This document shows, piece after piece, positions 34,543 to 43,966 of a stretch of 64,000 bases of DNA. The stretch covers positions 1 to 64,000 of the forward strand of contig NZ_JAPIVT010000011.1 in assembly GCF_026239735.1 (NCBI RefSeq), read 5' to 3'. This DNA comes from Pedobacter sp. MC2016-05 (GTDB lineage Bacteria; Bacteroidota; Bacteroidia; Sphingobacteriales; Sphingobacteriaceae). The notes beneath the pieces were generated by a model, which saw only the letters and a program-made list of their open reading frames with translations, had not been told where the DNA came from and ran no database searches. Both the position numbers and the translations under genes were made by a program. Positions within the stretch are counted from its first letter, which is position 1, and each line of letters opens with the position of its first letter.

Positions 34543-34723
34543 TATGCAAACATAAGATAGCAGACTTACACAACTGACATTAACCTTTGCAACATTTCTA
34601 TTAAAAAAGCTTCAAAACCGACTTATTACCTAATTTAGAAGTCTATTAATAAACAAAATGAACCTACCATAACAACAGATTATGGTAACTCCATCTGACA
34701 ACCTAAAAAATAAATATATACAG

Positions 34724-36271
34724 ATGAATAAAAAACTACTGTTGCCAACATTACTACTCTTCACTTCCTCTTTTGCCTTTGCACAAGACAAAAAGTTAAT
34801 CGACAACATTGTAAAAGAAGTAAATGAGAACTCACAATTAGAAAAATTAGCGCATGAGCTTTTAGATGTTGTTGGGCCGCGTTTAGTGGGTTCACCGCAA
34901 ATGAAACAAGCGAATGATTGGGCGGTAAAGAAATACAGCGATTGGGGAATTTCTGCCAAAAATGAAAAATGGGGCGAATGGCGTGGATGGGAAAGAGGTG
35001 TTACGCATATCGATTTGGTAAGTCCGCGGTTAAGAACTCTAGAAGGCACGCAATTAGCCTGGAGTCCATCTACCAATGGAAAGGCGATCAATGCCGAAGC
35101 CATTATTCTGCCTTCAATTACTGATTCTGTTTCCTTTCAAAAATGGTTACCAAACGCAAAAGGGAAATTGGTTCTCATTTCTATGAATCAAATTTCTGGC
35201 AGACCAGAGAAAAACTGGGAAGAATTTGCAACAAAAGATTTATTCGAAAAATATAAAAAGGAAAAAGCAGAAGCATTAAAGACATTTGCAGCAGGCATCG
35301 CTAAAACAGGGCTAAATGCAAAAGCACTGGCACTTGCTATCGAAAATGCAGGGGCTGCAGGAATTATCATCAATAATTGGTCGCAAGGTTTTGGTGTAGA
35401 TAAAATTTTCGGCGCCAATACTACAAAAATCCCAACTTTAGATTTATCGGTTGAAGATTATGGTTTAGTTTACCGTTTAGCACAAAGTGGGAATAAGCCT
35501 ATGTTAAAAATTGAGTCTGAATCGAAGGAAAATGGTGTAGTACCAACATTCAATACCATTGCAGAAATTAAAGGCAAGCAAAAGCCAAAAGAATATGTGA
35601 TGCTGTCGGCCCACTTCGATTCGTGGGATGGTGCCAGCGGTGCAACCGATAACGGTTCTGGAACAATTATGATGATGGAAGCGATGCGCATTTTGAAGAA
35701 ACTTTATCCAAATCCGAAACGCACCATTTTGGTTGGCCATTGGGGAAGTGAAGAACAAGGATTAAATGGCTCGAGAGCTTTTGTAGAAGATCATCCGGAA
35801 GTTGTTGGTAATTTGCAGGCTCTATTCAATCAGGATAATGGCACAGGCCGTGTGGTTAATATAGGTGGCCAAGGTTTTGCAAAATCCAGAGATTACATTA
35901 CCCGTTGGTTAGCGGCTGTACCGGATACTATTAAAAATCAGATTAAAACCAGTTTCCCTGGGATGCCTGGAGCAGGTGGTTCTGATTTTGCATCTTTTGT
36001 AGCTGCAGGAGCATTGGGTTATTCGCTAAGCTCTACAAGCTGGGATTACGGAACTTACACCTGGCACACCAATCGCGATAGCTACGACAAATTGGTTTTC
36101 GACGAAATTCGAAGCAATGTAATTCTAGCTGCGATTATGGTTTATATGGCTTGTGAAGATCCTGAAAAAACTTCGACAGAGAAAGCAACAGATTTACCAG
36201 TAAACGAGCGTACGGGAAAACAAGTTACCTGGCCCGAAGCAAGAAAAGCTACCAGAAAAGGGGGGTTGTAA
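34724..36271 (+). CDS. M28-family peptidase with inserted PA-like domain, exported
   Basis: The protein has 515 residues from the ATG at 34724, which gives a clean signal peptide (MNKKLLLPTLLLFTSSFAFAQ). An earlier in-frame ATG at 34682 is rejected. A region of about 105-285 looks like a PA-type insert. The M28 core follows: LSAHFDSWDGASGATDNGSG with His and Asp zinc ligands, GHWGSEEQGLNGS with the Glu pair, FNQDNGTG, and TWHTNRDSYD with the last His. This layout matches carboxypeptidase Q-like or aminopeptidase proteins common in Bacteroidota. The enzyme probably degrades peptides in the periplasm. Unrelated in sequence length to the M28 lipoprotein at 4820. Confidence 0.9.
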   Translation: MNKKLLLPTLLLFTSSFAFAQDKKLIDNIVKEVNENSQLEKLAHELLDVVGPRLVGSPQMKQANDWAVKKYSDWGISAKNEKWGEWRGWERGVTHIDLVSPRLRTLEGTQLAWSPSTNGKAINAEAIILPSITDSVSFQKWLPNAKGKLVLISMNQISGRPEKNWEEFATKDLFEKYKKEKAEALKTFAAGIAKTGLNAKALALAIENAGAAGIIINNWSQGFGVDKIFGANTTKIPTLDLSVEDYGLVYRLAQSGNKPMLKIESESKENGVVPTFNTIAEIKGKQKPKEYVMLSAHFDSWDGASGATDNGSGTIMMMEAMRILKKLYPNPKRTILVGHWGSEEQGLNGSRAFVEDHPEVVGNLQALFNQDNGTGRVVNIGGQGFAKSRDYITRWLAAVPDTIKNQIKTSFPGMPGAGGSDFASFVAAGALGYSLSSTSWDYGTYTWHTNRDSYDKLVFDEIRSNVILAAIMVYMACEDPEKTSTEKATDLPVNERTGKQVTWPEARKATRKGGL

Positions 36272-36288
36272 GCAAATAATAGATCAAG

Positions 36289-36317
36289 AGAGCATTCAGA
36301 AATGGATGCTCTTTTTC
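36289..36317 (+). terminator. Terminator after the M28 peptidase gene
   Basis: AGAGCATTC (36289-36297) pairs with GGATGCTCT (36304-36312), with one G-T pair, followed by TTTTC. Confidence 0.75.
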
Positions 36318-36454
36318 TTTGATGGATGTGTTAATGCATTGCCGTTAAGCATAACCCGATAAAGTGTAAATACTTTTTTGTAGCCCGTACTCAAACTATT
36401 GCTTCGTCATTCTCCTGTAGCATTAACGAATGGTTGCAAGCTGACTGAAGTTAA

Positions 36455-36515
36455 AAAAGATTGGAACGATAGCGGGACTTTCGGAACCGAAGACTACTAC
36501 AAGTGCTTTTCAAAT
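36455..36515 (+). repeat. Dispersed hairpin repeat, copy 4 (3' half)
   Basis: ACGATAGCGGGACTTTCGGA is followed by ACCGAAG and TGCTTTTCAAATT. The 5' hairpin is not clearly preserved. Confidence 0.6.
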
Positions 36516-36561
36516 TAAATCGTTAGAAAAAGGTTTATACGTGGTAATGGAGAGACAACCA

Positions 36562-37566
36562 CTACTCCTCTTTTTTCTTAAATTTATAAAACAAATAACC
36601 CAGAAACGGCAAAATTAAAATGCTACCTAACAATAAGGCTACGCCCAAACTATAAATCGTTTTTGGCGGGCCAATCGCCTCAAATAACGAAATGGCGTCA
36701 CCATTTTTCAAGAGTATAAAATTCGGAAAGTGTGCATAACTAATGGCTAACAAAATCATTGTTACCTGAAAGCCGGCTAAAATCCTTAACGTTTTTGTTT
36801 CTCCTTTTATTAGAAGATACCATAATAAAATGAGTGACAGACTTGCCAAAATGATAGAAGCAAGACCAACTGTATTTTTGAAAACCCAATCGATTAGTGG
36901 AATCCCATCAAACTGTGCTGCAATAAAAACCATTGCCCCAAATACGACGGCAGCAATATTCATGTACTCTGCTTTTTTAATAAACCTTCGCTTATCTTGT
37001 TCATCATCAGTTTCACCAATCAGGTAAATGGCTGCAAGGAATCCGCATAAGGCCACAGTAAATAAGCCGACGGATATAGAGAACCAATTTAACCAACTCC
37101 AAACGTAGGCTGTTAAAAAATCTTTGGCATCAAGATCAATGTGGCCAGAAATTACACTGCCCGCGATGATTCCTAAAAATAAAGGCGTGATGAAACTGGA
37201 GTACCTGAAAATTCGATTGTAAAGCCATTGCATGTCATCCTTAATTGCATCGTAATGACGGAATACAAAGGCCGTACCACGGGCAATAATTCCAATGAGC
37301 ATGATTAACAATGGAATATGGAGATGCACAGACATGGTGGTATAAATGTATGGAAAACCCACAAATAGAATCACAATTGCAATGATCAGCCACATGTGAT
37401 TTGCCTCCCAAACGGGACCAATGGCCTGATACATTGTTTTCCTGGTTCGGCTTCTATTCTTCGTAGAGGTAAAGAGCTCGATAATCCCGGCGCCAAAATC
37501 AGCACCTCCCAATAAGAAGTACAGCAAAATAGCCAGACATAAGAAAGTAACTACAACATATTCCAT
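36562..37566 (-). CDS. cydB: Cytochrome bd ubiquinol oxidase subunit II
   Basis: CydB is the second membrane subunit of cytochrome bd, which reduces oxygen with quinol electrons, typically with high oxygen affinity. The protein has 334 residues with about eight membrane helices. The start MEYVVVTFLCLAILLYFLLGGADFGAGI contains the GGADFGAG signature, followed by AIGPVWEANHMWLI, both hallmarks of the family. It starts one base after the cydA stop codon, so the two are translated from one mRNA. No CydX-like small frame is seen after it. Its 3' end faces the dispersed repeat copy at 36455-36515. Confidence 0.95.
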   Translation of the reverse strand: MEYVVVTFLCLAILLYFLLGGADFGAGIIELFTSTKNRSRTRKTMYQAIGPVWEANHMWLIIAIVILFVGFPYIYTTMSVHLHIPLLIMLIGIIARGTAFVFRHYDAIKDDMQWLYNRIFRYSSFITPLFLGIIAGSVISGHIDLDAKDFLTAYVWSWLNWFSISVGLFTVALCGFLAAIYLIGETDDEQDKRRFIKKAEYMNIAAVVFGAMVFIAAQFDGIPLIDWVFKNTVGLASIILASLSLILLWYLLIKGETKTLRILAGFQVTMILLAISYAHFPNFILLKNGDAISLFEAIGPPKTIYSLGVALLLGSILILPFLGYLFYKFKKKEE

Positions 37567-37567
37567 A

Positions 37568-38899
37568 TTATGATTTCAAATCGTGGCTATCAGATTTATC
37601 GTAAACAACGGGCACCATTTTAATCTGCCTATAAAGGAGAAAAGTAACTACAATGCTTAACGAGATATAAATTGCTGAGAAAATGTAAAATGAATAAGCA
37701 ATACCGGGCATAGGCGTAACGGCATCTTTCGTACGCATGATTCCATAAATAATCCATGGTTGTCTTCCCACTTCAGTTACCACCCAGCCAGCTTCTAAGG
37801 CGATGTAGCCCAAAGGAATAGATGCTACAAAGAGTTTAAGCAGCCAGCGCTTATCTATAACTGATCGTTTTCTGATGATATTGATAAAGAAGATCACTGA
37901 AATAAGAGCTAAGAGCGTACCGATACCCACCATAATTTGAAAGGCATAATGCGTAATCGCGACCGGTGGATGTTCATTTTTAGGAATTTGATCTAAGCCC
38001 TTAACCTCTGCATGGAAATCGCCATGCGCCAGGAAACTGAGTGCACCGGGTATTTTTATCGCTCCCTTTACAGTTTTATCTTTTTCGTTAACAATTCCTC
38101 CGATTAATAGCGGCGCTGGTTTTTCTGTTTTATAAAGCGCTTCCATTGCGGCAAGTTTTGCAGGCTGTCTTTCAGCTACATCTTTTGCAGAAATATCTCC
38201 ACTCAAAGGTTGCAATATAGCTCCAATACAAGCAAAAACAGCCGCGATTTTAAATGCTTTGAAATGAAAATCTCTGTTTTTATTCCGCAAAATCATAAGT
38301 GCGTGGACGCCGGCCACCGCAAAACCTGTAGCCGTAAAAGCAGCTAAACACATATGCAAGGCTTGCGAAAACCATGCCTTGTTAAACATAGCTTGTATAG
38401 GATCGATATTCAAGTACCTGCCGTTTACAAAATCGAATCCTGCAGGGCTGTTCATCCAGGCATTTGCAGCAACAACCAATATCCCTGAAGCCAGGCCGCT
38501 AACACCAACAACTACCCCCGTAAACCAATGAAACCATTTGTTTAGCTTGTTCCAGCCATAAAGAAAAAAGCCTAACGCAATGGCTTCGATAAAAAATGCA
38601 GTACCTTCCAGAGAGAAGGGCATCCCGAAAATAGGCCCTGCATGTTCCATAAACCTTGGCCATAACAAGCCCAGCTCAAATGATAACATCGTGCCAGACA
38701 CCGCACCGGTGGCAAAAAAGATGGCAACTCCCTTACTCCAGGCTTTTGTGAGGTTTTTGTAAACTTCCTGATTGGTTCGTAGCCACTTATAGTGAGAAAC
38801 CGCCATAAAAAATGGCATCACCATTCCGATACAAGAAAAAATAATATGAAAGCCCAGGGAAAGAGCCATTTGCGAACGTGCCGCTAAAAAATCATCCAT
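37568..38899 (-). CDS. cydA: Cytochrome bd ubiquinol oxidase subunit I
   Basis: CydA carries the three hemes and the quinol site of cytochrome bd. The protein has 443 residues, the short Q-loop form. The N-terminus DDFLAARSQMALSLGFHIIF places the heme-b595 ligand at His18. QALHMCLAAF contains the likely heme-b558 His and AFQIMVGIG the Met on the other side. Further signatures are the SFELGLLWPRFMEHAG loop and GWVVTEVGRQPWIIYG. It heads the cydAB unit, with a candidate -7 box 24 bases upstream. Together with NDH-2 it supplies a non-pumping branch of the respiratory chain. Confidence 0.96.
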   Translation of the reverse strand: MDDFLAARSQMALSLGFHIIFSCIGMVMPFFMAVSHYKWLRTNQEVYKNLTKAWSKGVAIFFATGAVSGTMLSFELGLLWPRFMEHAGPIFGMPFSLEGTAFFIEAIALGFFLYGWNKLNKWFHWFTGVVVGVSGLASGILVVAANAWMNSPAGFDFVNGRYLNIDPIQAMFNKAWFSQALHMCLAAFTATGFAVAGVHALMILRNKNRDFHFKAFKIAAVFACIGAILQPLSGDISAKDVAERQPAKLAAMEALYKTEKPAPLLIGGIVNEKDKTVKGAIKIPGALSFLAHGDFHAEVKGLDQIPKNEHPPVAITHYAFQIMVGIGTLLALISVIFFINIIRKRSVIDKRWLLKLFVASIPLGYIALEAGWVVTEVGRQPWIIYGIMRTKDAVTPMPGIAYSFYIFSAIYISLSIVVTFLLYRQIKMVPVVYDKSDSHDLKS

Positions 38900-38922
38900 A
38901 TCTGATATTGGATTTGTATAGA

Positions 38923-38930
38923 CAAATATA
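38923..38930 (-). promoter_or_regulatory. Candidate -7 box for cydAB
   Basis: On the - strand TATATTTG matches TAnnTTTG and lies 23 bases upstream of the cydA ATG. Confidence 0.45.
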
Positions 38931-39079
38931 ACAGATAAGAGGTAGCTTTAAGTAGTTAACAAATGGCTATCTCCTTATTTTTCAAATATAGAATGTTTAT
39001 AAATTGGAAAAAGATTTGGCAAAATGAAGCCGCAGATTTGTAGGTCAATTTTAAAACATCGCAAATCTACGGCAAAAAT

Positions 39080-39979
39080 TTAAACGCCTTTTAGCTCATC
39101 ATAAGCAGCTGTTAAACTCCTTTGAATACCTTCGCCTTGCCATTCCGTAGCATTTGGTATTGCAGTTGCTTTTAATATATCTTCTTTTGATTTACCTGCC
39201 TTTATTTCAGCGCCGACAAAACTCAGCAAATTTTGAAGATAATTTTGAAATGCCTTGATATCAGCTTTGTTTCCAGTAACTTTTTCTGGCTCACGGCTAT
39301 GGCCAAAGATAAATAAGGTATCGTTATCAAACTGATTATGTATTTTTTCTAAAGCGGTAACCCAATTGCCGATATGAGCACCATTTTCTCTATCGATATA
39401 AGGGTATTTTCTATTGGAAACCAGGTCGCCGACATGAACGATGTTTGCATTTTCAAAATGGTAAACAGCGTCGCCATTTGTATGGGCAGAACCATAGTAG
39501 TAAGCGCTAATCTTTTCATCGCCTACAGGTGCTTTCCAGCCGATACCGAATGTAGTATCTGGCAATAATTGTTTATCTAAACTATTTGCTTTCTCTGCCC
39601 CTCTTTTCTGATTAACAAGCGAGTTTTGATGCGCCACGACTTTTTCCGCCAAACCTTTGAAAGCGATGTTACCCGCAGTATGGTCGCTATGATGGTGCGT
39701 GTTGATTAAATATTTAAAAGGTTTTTCGCCAAGTTTTTTCAATTCTTCGATAACATGCGGTGCCGATGTTGGAAACTGTGCATCAACAACAACAAAGCCA
39801 TTTGATGAATTTAACCAGCCGATAGTTCCGCCCTGCTCGGTGAAAATACCGACGTTGTTTCTCAATGGCTTGAAGTTATACGCCCGCAACATCTCTTGCT
39901 GAGCAAAAACATCTGTTTTATAAATTGAGAGCAAGGCCATTGCCAATGCAGAATTTTTAATAAAATTTCTTCTTTCCAT
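39080..39979 (-). CDS. Metallo-beta-lactamase-fold hydrolase with Tat signal
   Basis: The protein has 299 residues. The N-terminus MERRNFIKNSALAMALLS fits a twin-arginine signal (RRxFxK then a hydrophobic stretch), predicting export in folded form. The metal site of the MBL fold is visible: THHHSDHTAGN at about 93-103, the third-site His in GSAHTNGDAV, the bridging Asp in HVGDLVS and the last His in FGHSREP. The order fits class B-type or related MBL hydrolases, but the genuine substrate is unknown and calling it a beta-lactamase would be unsupported. It stands alone between the cyd genes and a terminator. Confidence 0.85.
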   Translation of the reverse strand: MERRNFIKNSALAMALLSIYKTDVFAQQEMLRAYNFKPLRNNVGIFTEQGGTIGWLNSSNGFVVVDAQFPTSAPHVIEELKKLGEKPFKYLINTHHHSDHTAGNIAFKGLAEKVVAHQNSLVNQKRGAEKANSLDKQLLPDTTFGIGWKAPVGDEKISAYYYGSAHTNGDAVYHFENANIVHVGDLVSNRKYPYIDRENGAHIGNWVTALEKIHNQFDNDTLFIFGHSREPEKVTGNKADIKAFQNYLQNLLSFVGAEIKAGKSKEDILKATAIPNATEWQGEGIQRSLTAAYDELKGV

Positions 39980-39990
39980 TTTTTAATCAA

Positions 39991-40020
39991 CATAAAAAGC
40001 CACAACAAATGCTGTGGCTT
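39991..40020 (-). terminator. Terminator after the small gene at 40055
   Basis: On the - strand AAGCCACA and TGTGGCTT pair around an eight-base loop and are followed by TTTATG. It supports the small gene upstream as a real transcription unit. Confidence 0.75.
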
Positions 40021-40054
40021 AAATTTAAAAATTTATACCCGAAATACCAATGCT

Positions 40055-40258
40055 CTAAATGCCAGAACCCGGTGTAGTACCTGGCTCATGACCTGGTCCA
40101 AATGCATTGTTCTTTCGGTTTTTATCCTTTTCGAATAAATTCGTAGCCTGTTTAGAAGATTTATTATTGTCAAGAGAATCATGCTCTCTTACATCTTCAA
40201 CTTCTTTATCTAGTAAGTCATTCTGAATAACTTTTCCCTTTTCTTTATTAGTTTCCAT
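40055..40258 (-). CDS. Small hydrophilic protein, GxGHEPGTTPGSG tail
   Basis: The protein has 67 residues, rich in Lys, Glu, Asp and Asn, with no hydrophobic segment. It ends in RKNNAFGPGHEPGTTPGSGI. A terminator follows directly, and the next small frame upstream (40392-40592) looks like a diverged copy, which supports it as real. I do not recognise a named family, though short proteins with this sort of tail occur in Pedobacter-like genomes as far as I recall. Likely cytoplasmic and disordered; a stress-related role would be a guess. Confidence 0.6.
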   Translation of the reverse strand: METNKEKGKVIQNDLLDKEVEDVREHDSLDNNKSSKQATNLFEKDKNRKNNAFGPGHEPGTTPGSGI

Positions 40259-40391
40259 AGTATTTCAAATTGATATACTAAAGCAACAAGCGAAAATGGA
40301 ATATTGTTTTTTTTAATACCTTAAGGAATCATTCTGACACAATATACCCACTCGTTTCCATGGAAAAGTCTTATTCGCTTTAAATTTGAAC

Positions 40392-40592
40392 TTACAGCAT
40401 TGAGCCTGACAGCTTTCTCAACTCGTGAATACAACCAAAAGAATTGAATTTTCGTTTATGAATTTTGTTAAAATGATGGGATGACTCGAATGAAAACGGT
40501 GATAAAATGAATTTGTAAATATGCTTTCTGCTGTCTAACGAGTTCAGATTATCAGTATTTGCTGCTTGAGCATTAGTTTTTTGATTTTCCAT
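40392..40592 (-). CDS. Small protein related to the 40055 product
   Basis: The frame has 66 codons. The start MENQK resembles METNK of the neighbour, and the end RKFNSFGCIHELRKLSGSML aligns with RKNNAFGPGHEPGTTPGSGI, sharing FG, HE and GS positions. The middle is unrelated and less hydrophilic. It may be a tandem paralogue that is diverging, or a decaying copy. No terminator is seen between the two genes apart from 130 bp of spacer. Confidence that it is expressed is low. Confidence 0.4.
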   Translation of the reverse strand: MENQKTNAQAANTDNLNSLDSRKHIYKFILSPFSFESSHHFNKIHKRKFNSFGCIHELRKLSGSML

Positions 40593-40967
40593 AACGATAA
40601 ATTTATAAAAGCATTAGCTGCTTTTGAGGGTGAATTCAATTTTCAAAAAATGCGTTTGTTTCTCTTTTTAAGAAAATTCTGCAAAGCTGTTTTATAATTG
40701 CCTAACCTTATCCTAAAGAGATATTTGATAAGGTTTCGTTAAGGAACTCATGTGTCTTGGCTTGTGGATAGCCTTTATCTTAATTAAATATAAGTTTTTC
40801 TTTTGAGATTTGCAAGGGATTTAAAAATTGTCGTTGAGTGAAGTTAACAGTAATGAAAAGCAACCAACTTAGAACTGAAGCTATAAATATCATTGCCGTC
40901 CTGCTTCAGCAGCGGTTTTGAAAATTTAATGCCTTTCCCAACCACCCAAACCCATGTTAAATATACT

Positions 40968-41056
40968 GATTGCCGTGGAAACCAAAAGCTTTTTCTGCTT
41001 TGGTTAGTATAGAAAGCAGGACTAACCTTAATAAATGAGTTGCACTTGCTTTCAAA
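40968..41056 (+). repeat. Dispersed hairpin repeat, copy 5
   Basis: GATTGCCG precedes an AACCAAA...TTTGGTT hairpin (about 40980-41005), then AGTATAGAAAGCAGGACT, AACC and CACTTGCTTTCAAA. Confidence 0.65.
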
Positions 41057-41064
41057 AAAAATCT

Positions 41065-41094
41065 CAAAAAAAAGTCTCGAATTGCTCCGAGACT
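41065..41094 (-). terminator. Terminator after the cysteine desulfurase gene
   Basis: On the - strand AGTCTCG and CGAGACT pair around an eight-base loop and are followed by eight T residues. Confidence 0.88.
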
Positions 41095-41119
41095 GTTTCC
41101 TATTTGGTTAGTGATATTT

Positions 41120-42268
41120 TTAGGCTAAAGCATTTTGCTTTACCACCATTTTAACTTTATCAATAACGTAATCCAGTTCCTCTTTGGTAGTATATTTACT
41201 AAAAGAAAAGCGAACTGATGGGCGATTTGGGTCGGCTTTGATGCCATTTAAAACGTGAGAACCAATGTTCGAGCCTGAAGAACAAGCGCTGCCGCCAGAG
41301 GCACAAATTCCATTGATATCCAAATTAAACAACAACATATCGGCCATGTCCATTTCCGGAAATGACACATTTAAAACGGTATAAAGACTCTTGTCTGCAT
41401 CTGTTTCTCCGTTGAAACCAATTCCCGGAATCTCTGCAATCAATTGTTCTTTTAGATAATCTTTTAACCCCTGAATGTGGCTTTGATGCAATGCCATTTC
41501 TGCATAGGCAATTTCCAACGCTTTGGCCAGGCCAACAATACCGTAAACATTTTCGGTACCACCACGCATGTTACGCTCTTGTGCTCCCCCATAAATCATC
41601 GGTGGAATCTTGATGTTGCTATTTACATACAAGAAACCCACCCCTTTGGGACCATGTAGCTTATGTGCCGCACATACAATGAAATGGGCTTTTAATTCAC
41701 GCACATTGTGTACGTAATGCCCCATGGTTTGCACTGTATCGGCATGATAAATGGCGTTATATTTTTCGCAGATATCGCCAACTTTAAGCATATCGGTTAA
41801 AGTACCCAATTCGTTGTTTGCATGCATTAGCGATACAAAAGTGCGATCATTGTTTTGCAATAACTCTTCCAGGTGGGCATAATCTACATTACCTTTTTCA
41901 TCAATATTTACAAAACTTAATTTATCAATTTCGCCATTTTTAAGCATCGTATTTAAGGTATGTTCTACCGCGTGATGCTCTATTTTAGAAGTGATGGCAT
42001 GCTTAATTCCATAAGCAGAAATGCCACACCGGATAGCAGTATTATCTGCTTCGGTACCTCCAGAAGTGAAAAATATTTCGGAAGGTGATGCACCTAAAAG
42101 ACCAGAAACCGTTTTACGAGCCTTCTCTACGAGCGTTCTAACCTCTCTCCCTAATGCATGAATAGCAGATGGATTGCCAAAATGGTTTTCCATTACATTG
42201 GTCATTTCAGCAATTACCTCTTTATCCAATGGCGTTGTAGCTGCATTATCTAAATAAACTCTTTTCAT
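41120..42268 (-). CDS. Cysteine desulfurase (IscS/NifS type)
   Basis: This PLP enzyme takes sulfur from cysteine as an enzyme-bound persulfide for iron-sulfur clusters and tRNA thiolation. The protein has 382 residues. Signatures: YLDNAATTPLD at the N-terminus, FTSGGTEADN, the PLP Lys203 in AAHKLHGPKG, and the active-site Cys329 in ASGGSACSSGS, in the flexible loop of class I enzymes. No iscU or other cluster-assembly gene is adjacent. The phosphoglucosamine mutase gene ends three bases before its start on the same strand, so they share an mRNA. The pairing is probably incidental. Confidence 0.92.
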   Translation of the reverse strand: MKRVYLDNAATTPLDKEVIAEMTNVMENHFGNPSAIHALGREVRTLVEKARKTVSGLLGASPSEIFFTSGGTEADNTAIRCGISAYGIKHAITSKIEHHAVEHTLNTMLKNGEIDKLSFVNIDEKGNVDYAHLEELLQNNDRTFVSLMHANNELGTLTDMLKVGDICEKYNAIYHADTVQTMGHYVHNVRELKAHFIVCAAHKLHGPKGVGFLYVNSNIKIPPMIYGGAQERNMRGGTENVYGIVGLAKALEIAYAEMALHQSHIQGLKDYLKEQLIAEIPGIGFNGETDADKSLYTVLNVSFPEMDMADMLLFNLDINGICASGGSACSSGSNIGSHVLNGIKADPNRPSVRFSFSKYTTKEELDYVIDKVKMVVKQNALA

Positions 42269-42271
42269 GTA

Positions 42272-43660
42272 CTAGTTTAATTTAAGTATTTCTTTGATGT
42301 CCGAAATAATTTTGTTCGCTAAATTTTCTGCTGTGGCTTCGTTCTCCGCTTCGCTATAAATACGGATAATTGGCTCGGTATTAGATCTGCGCAAATGAAC
42401 CCAGGTTTTATCGAATTCGATTTTTAACCCATCGATAGTGCTATAAGGTTGGTTTTTGTACTTTTCCTCAACCTGTTTTAACAAATTATCGATATCCATT
42501 TCTGGTGTAAGGGTAATTTTGTTTTTTGAAATATGGTATTGTGGGTAGCTGCTTCTCAACAATGAAATTGATTTTCCAAATTTGGCTAAATGAGTTAAAA
42601 ATAATGCAATACCAACCAAAGCATCTCTGCCGTAATGCGATTCTGGATAGATAATGCCGCCATTGCCTTCGCCGCCAATAATTGCATTGGTTTCTTTCAT
42701 TTTGTTAACTACATTCACCTCGCCGACCGCTGATGCATTATACTCCGAACCAGCTTTCTCGGTAACATCTCGTAAAGCCCGTGTGGAAGAAAGGTTAGAA
42801 ACGGTGTTTCCTGGCGTATTTTTTAACACGTAATCGGCAACGGCAACTAATGTATATTCCTCGCCAAACATGCTTCCATCTTCATTTACAAAACATAAAC
42901 GGTCCACATCTGGATCAACCACAATACCTAAATCGGCATTTTGCTTTTGTACCTCTTTTGAAATTTCAGTTAAATTCTCAGGAAGCGGCTCAGGGTTGTG
43001 TGGAAAGTGACCGTTAGGATCGCAATATAATTCGGTAACTCTTGTTACGCCCAAGGCTTTTAACAAAGCAGGAATAAAAATTCCGCCTGTCGAATTTACA
43101 CAATCAATAACAACCTTAAAATCGGCTTTTTTAATGGCATCTACATCAACCAAAGGCAATGCTAAAACCTTATCTATATGTTTCTGCAGGTAAGTATTAT
43201 TTTGAATAACCTTACCTAATTGATCCACCTCAGCAAATTCGAAACTTGCACTTTCTGCTAAATCGAGCACTTCTTTTCCATCTAAATCGCTGATAAATTC
43301 TCCATCCGCGTTTAGCAACTTCAGGGCATTCCATTGTTTCGGGTTATGGCTGGCGGTTAAAATAATTCCTCCTCCTGCGTGTTCATCCGGAACAGCAACT
43401 TCTACTGTTGGTGTTGTTGAAAGGCCTAAATCGATTACCTCAATCCCTAATCCTTGAAGGGTGCCAATAACCAAATTGTTCACCATTTCGCCCGAAATAC
43501 GTGCATCGCGACCTAATACGATTCTTTTGTTTCCTGTTTTTTGTACTACCCAGCTACCAAAAGCCGCTGTAAATTTTACTATATCTATCGGTGTTAAGCC
43601 GTTTCCAGCTTGTCCGCCAATGGTTCCTCGTATTCCTGAAATCGATTTTATTAAAGTCAC
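42272..43660 (-). CDS. glmM: Phosphoglucosamine mutase / phosphomannomutase
   Basis: This alpha-D-phosphohexomutase probably turns glucosamine-6-phosphate into glucosamine-1-phosphate for peptidoglycan and LPS precursors. The protein has 462 residues. The phosphorylated serine is Ser104 in LTASHNPKQWNA. The metal loop is DPDVDRL near 248, the sugar-binding loop is GGEGNGG near 335, and the phosphate-binding loop RRSNTEPIIRIY is near the C-terminus. Substrate choice between glucosamine and mannose or glucose phosphates cannot be made with certainty from sequence, so the gene name is tentative. Co-transcribed with the desulfurase gene downstream. Confidence 0.88.
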   Translation of the reverse strand: MTLIKSISGIRGTIGGQAGNGLTPIDIVKFTAAFGSWVVQKTGNKRIVLGRDARISGEMVNNLVIGTLQGLGIEVIDLGLSTTPTVEVAVPDEHAGGGIILTASHNPKQWNALKLLNADGEFISDLDGKEVLDLAESASFEFAEVDQLGKVIQNNTYLQKHIDKVLALPLVDVDAIKKADFKVVIDCVNSTGGIFIPALLKALGVTRVTELYCDPNGHFPHNPEPLPENLTEISKEVQKQNADLGIVVDPDVDRLCFVNEDGSMFGEEYTLVAVADYVLKNTPGNTVSNLSSTRALRDVTEKAGSEYNASAVGEVNVVNKMKETNAIIGGEGNGGIIYPESHYGRDALVGIALFLTHLAKFGKSISLLRSSYPQYHISKNKITLTPEMDIDNLLKQVEEKYKNQPYSTIDGLKIEFDKTWVHLRRSNTEPIIRIYSEAENEATAENLANKIISDIKEILKLN

Positions 43661-43827
43661 TTTGTGTATTTTATTTAAGGCTCAAAAATAAGAAAAAAAA
43701 CAAGATAGCAGCTATTTTAGGCGGCCTTGGCATGTTAATTTACATTGTTTTTATATCTATTTATACGATATATTTAATAGAAATTCGGCTAAGGTTTTAG
43801 TCAAACGTGTGATTGGTTTTTATTTTT

Positions 43828-43905
43828 TTGGAAAGCAAGCGCAATCGTGCATCGGTTTCTGCAGTTCCGCCCCCGTTGCAAATCCGCTCCGGATAAAAAA
43901 TCAGG
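43828..43905 (-). repeat. Dispersed hairpin repeat, copy 6
   Basis: On the - strand it reads ATCCGGAGCGGATTTGCAAC, then GGCGGAACTG, AACCGATG and CTTGCTTTCCAAAA. Confidence 0.6.
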
Positions 43906-43966
43906 ATTGCTGGTTTTCCACTAAGTCGGTTTTAGAAAGATTATTCCGTAATCCTGAGGTTAGTTT

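Larger units (their letters stand above)
40593..41119. other. Gene-free stretch before the cysteine desulfurase 3' end
   Basis: It holds a dispersed hairpin repeat copy (40968-41056) and the desulfurase terminator (41065-41094). The rest is AT-rich with no readable frame. Confidence 0.55.

Noticed and set aside
39080-39979. Antibiotic-resistance metallo-beta-lactamase
   Set aside because: The MBL fold and metal site alone do not indicate beta-lactam hydrolysis; many unrelated hydrolases share them.
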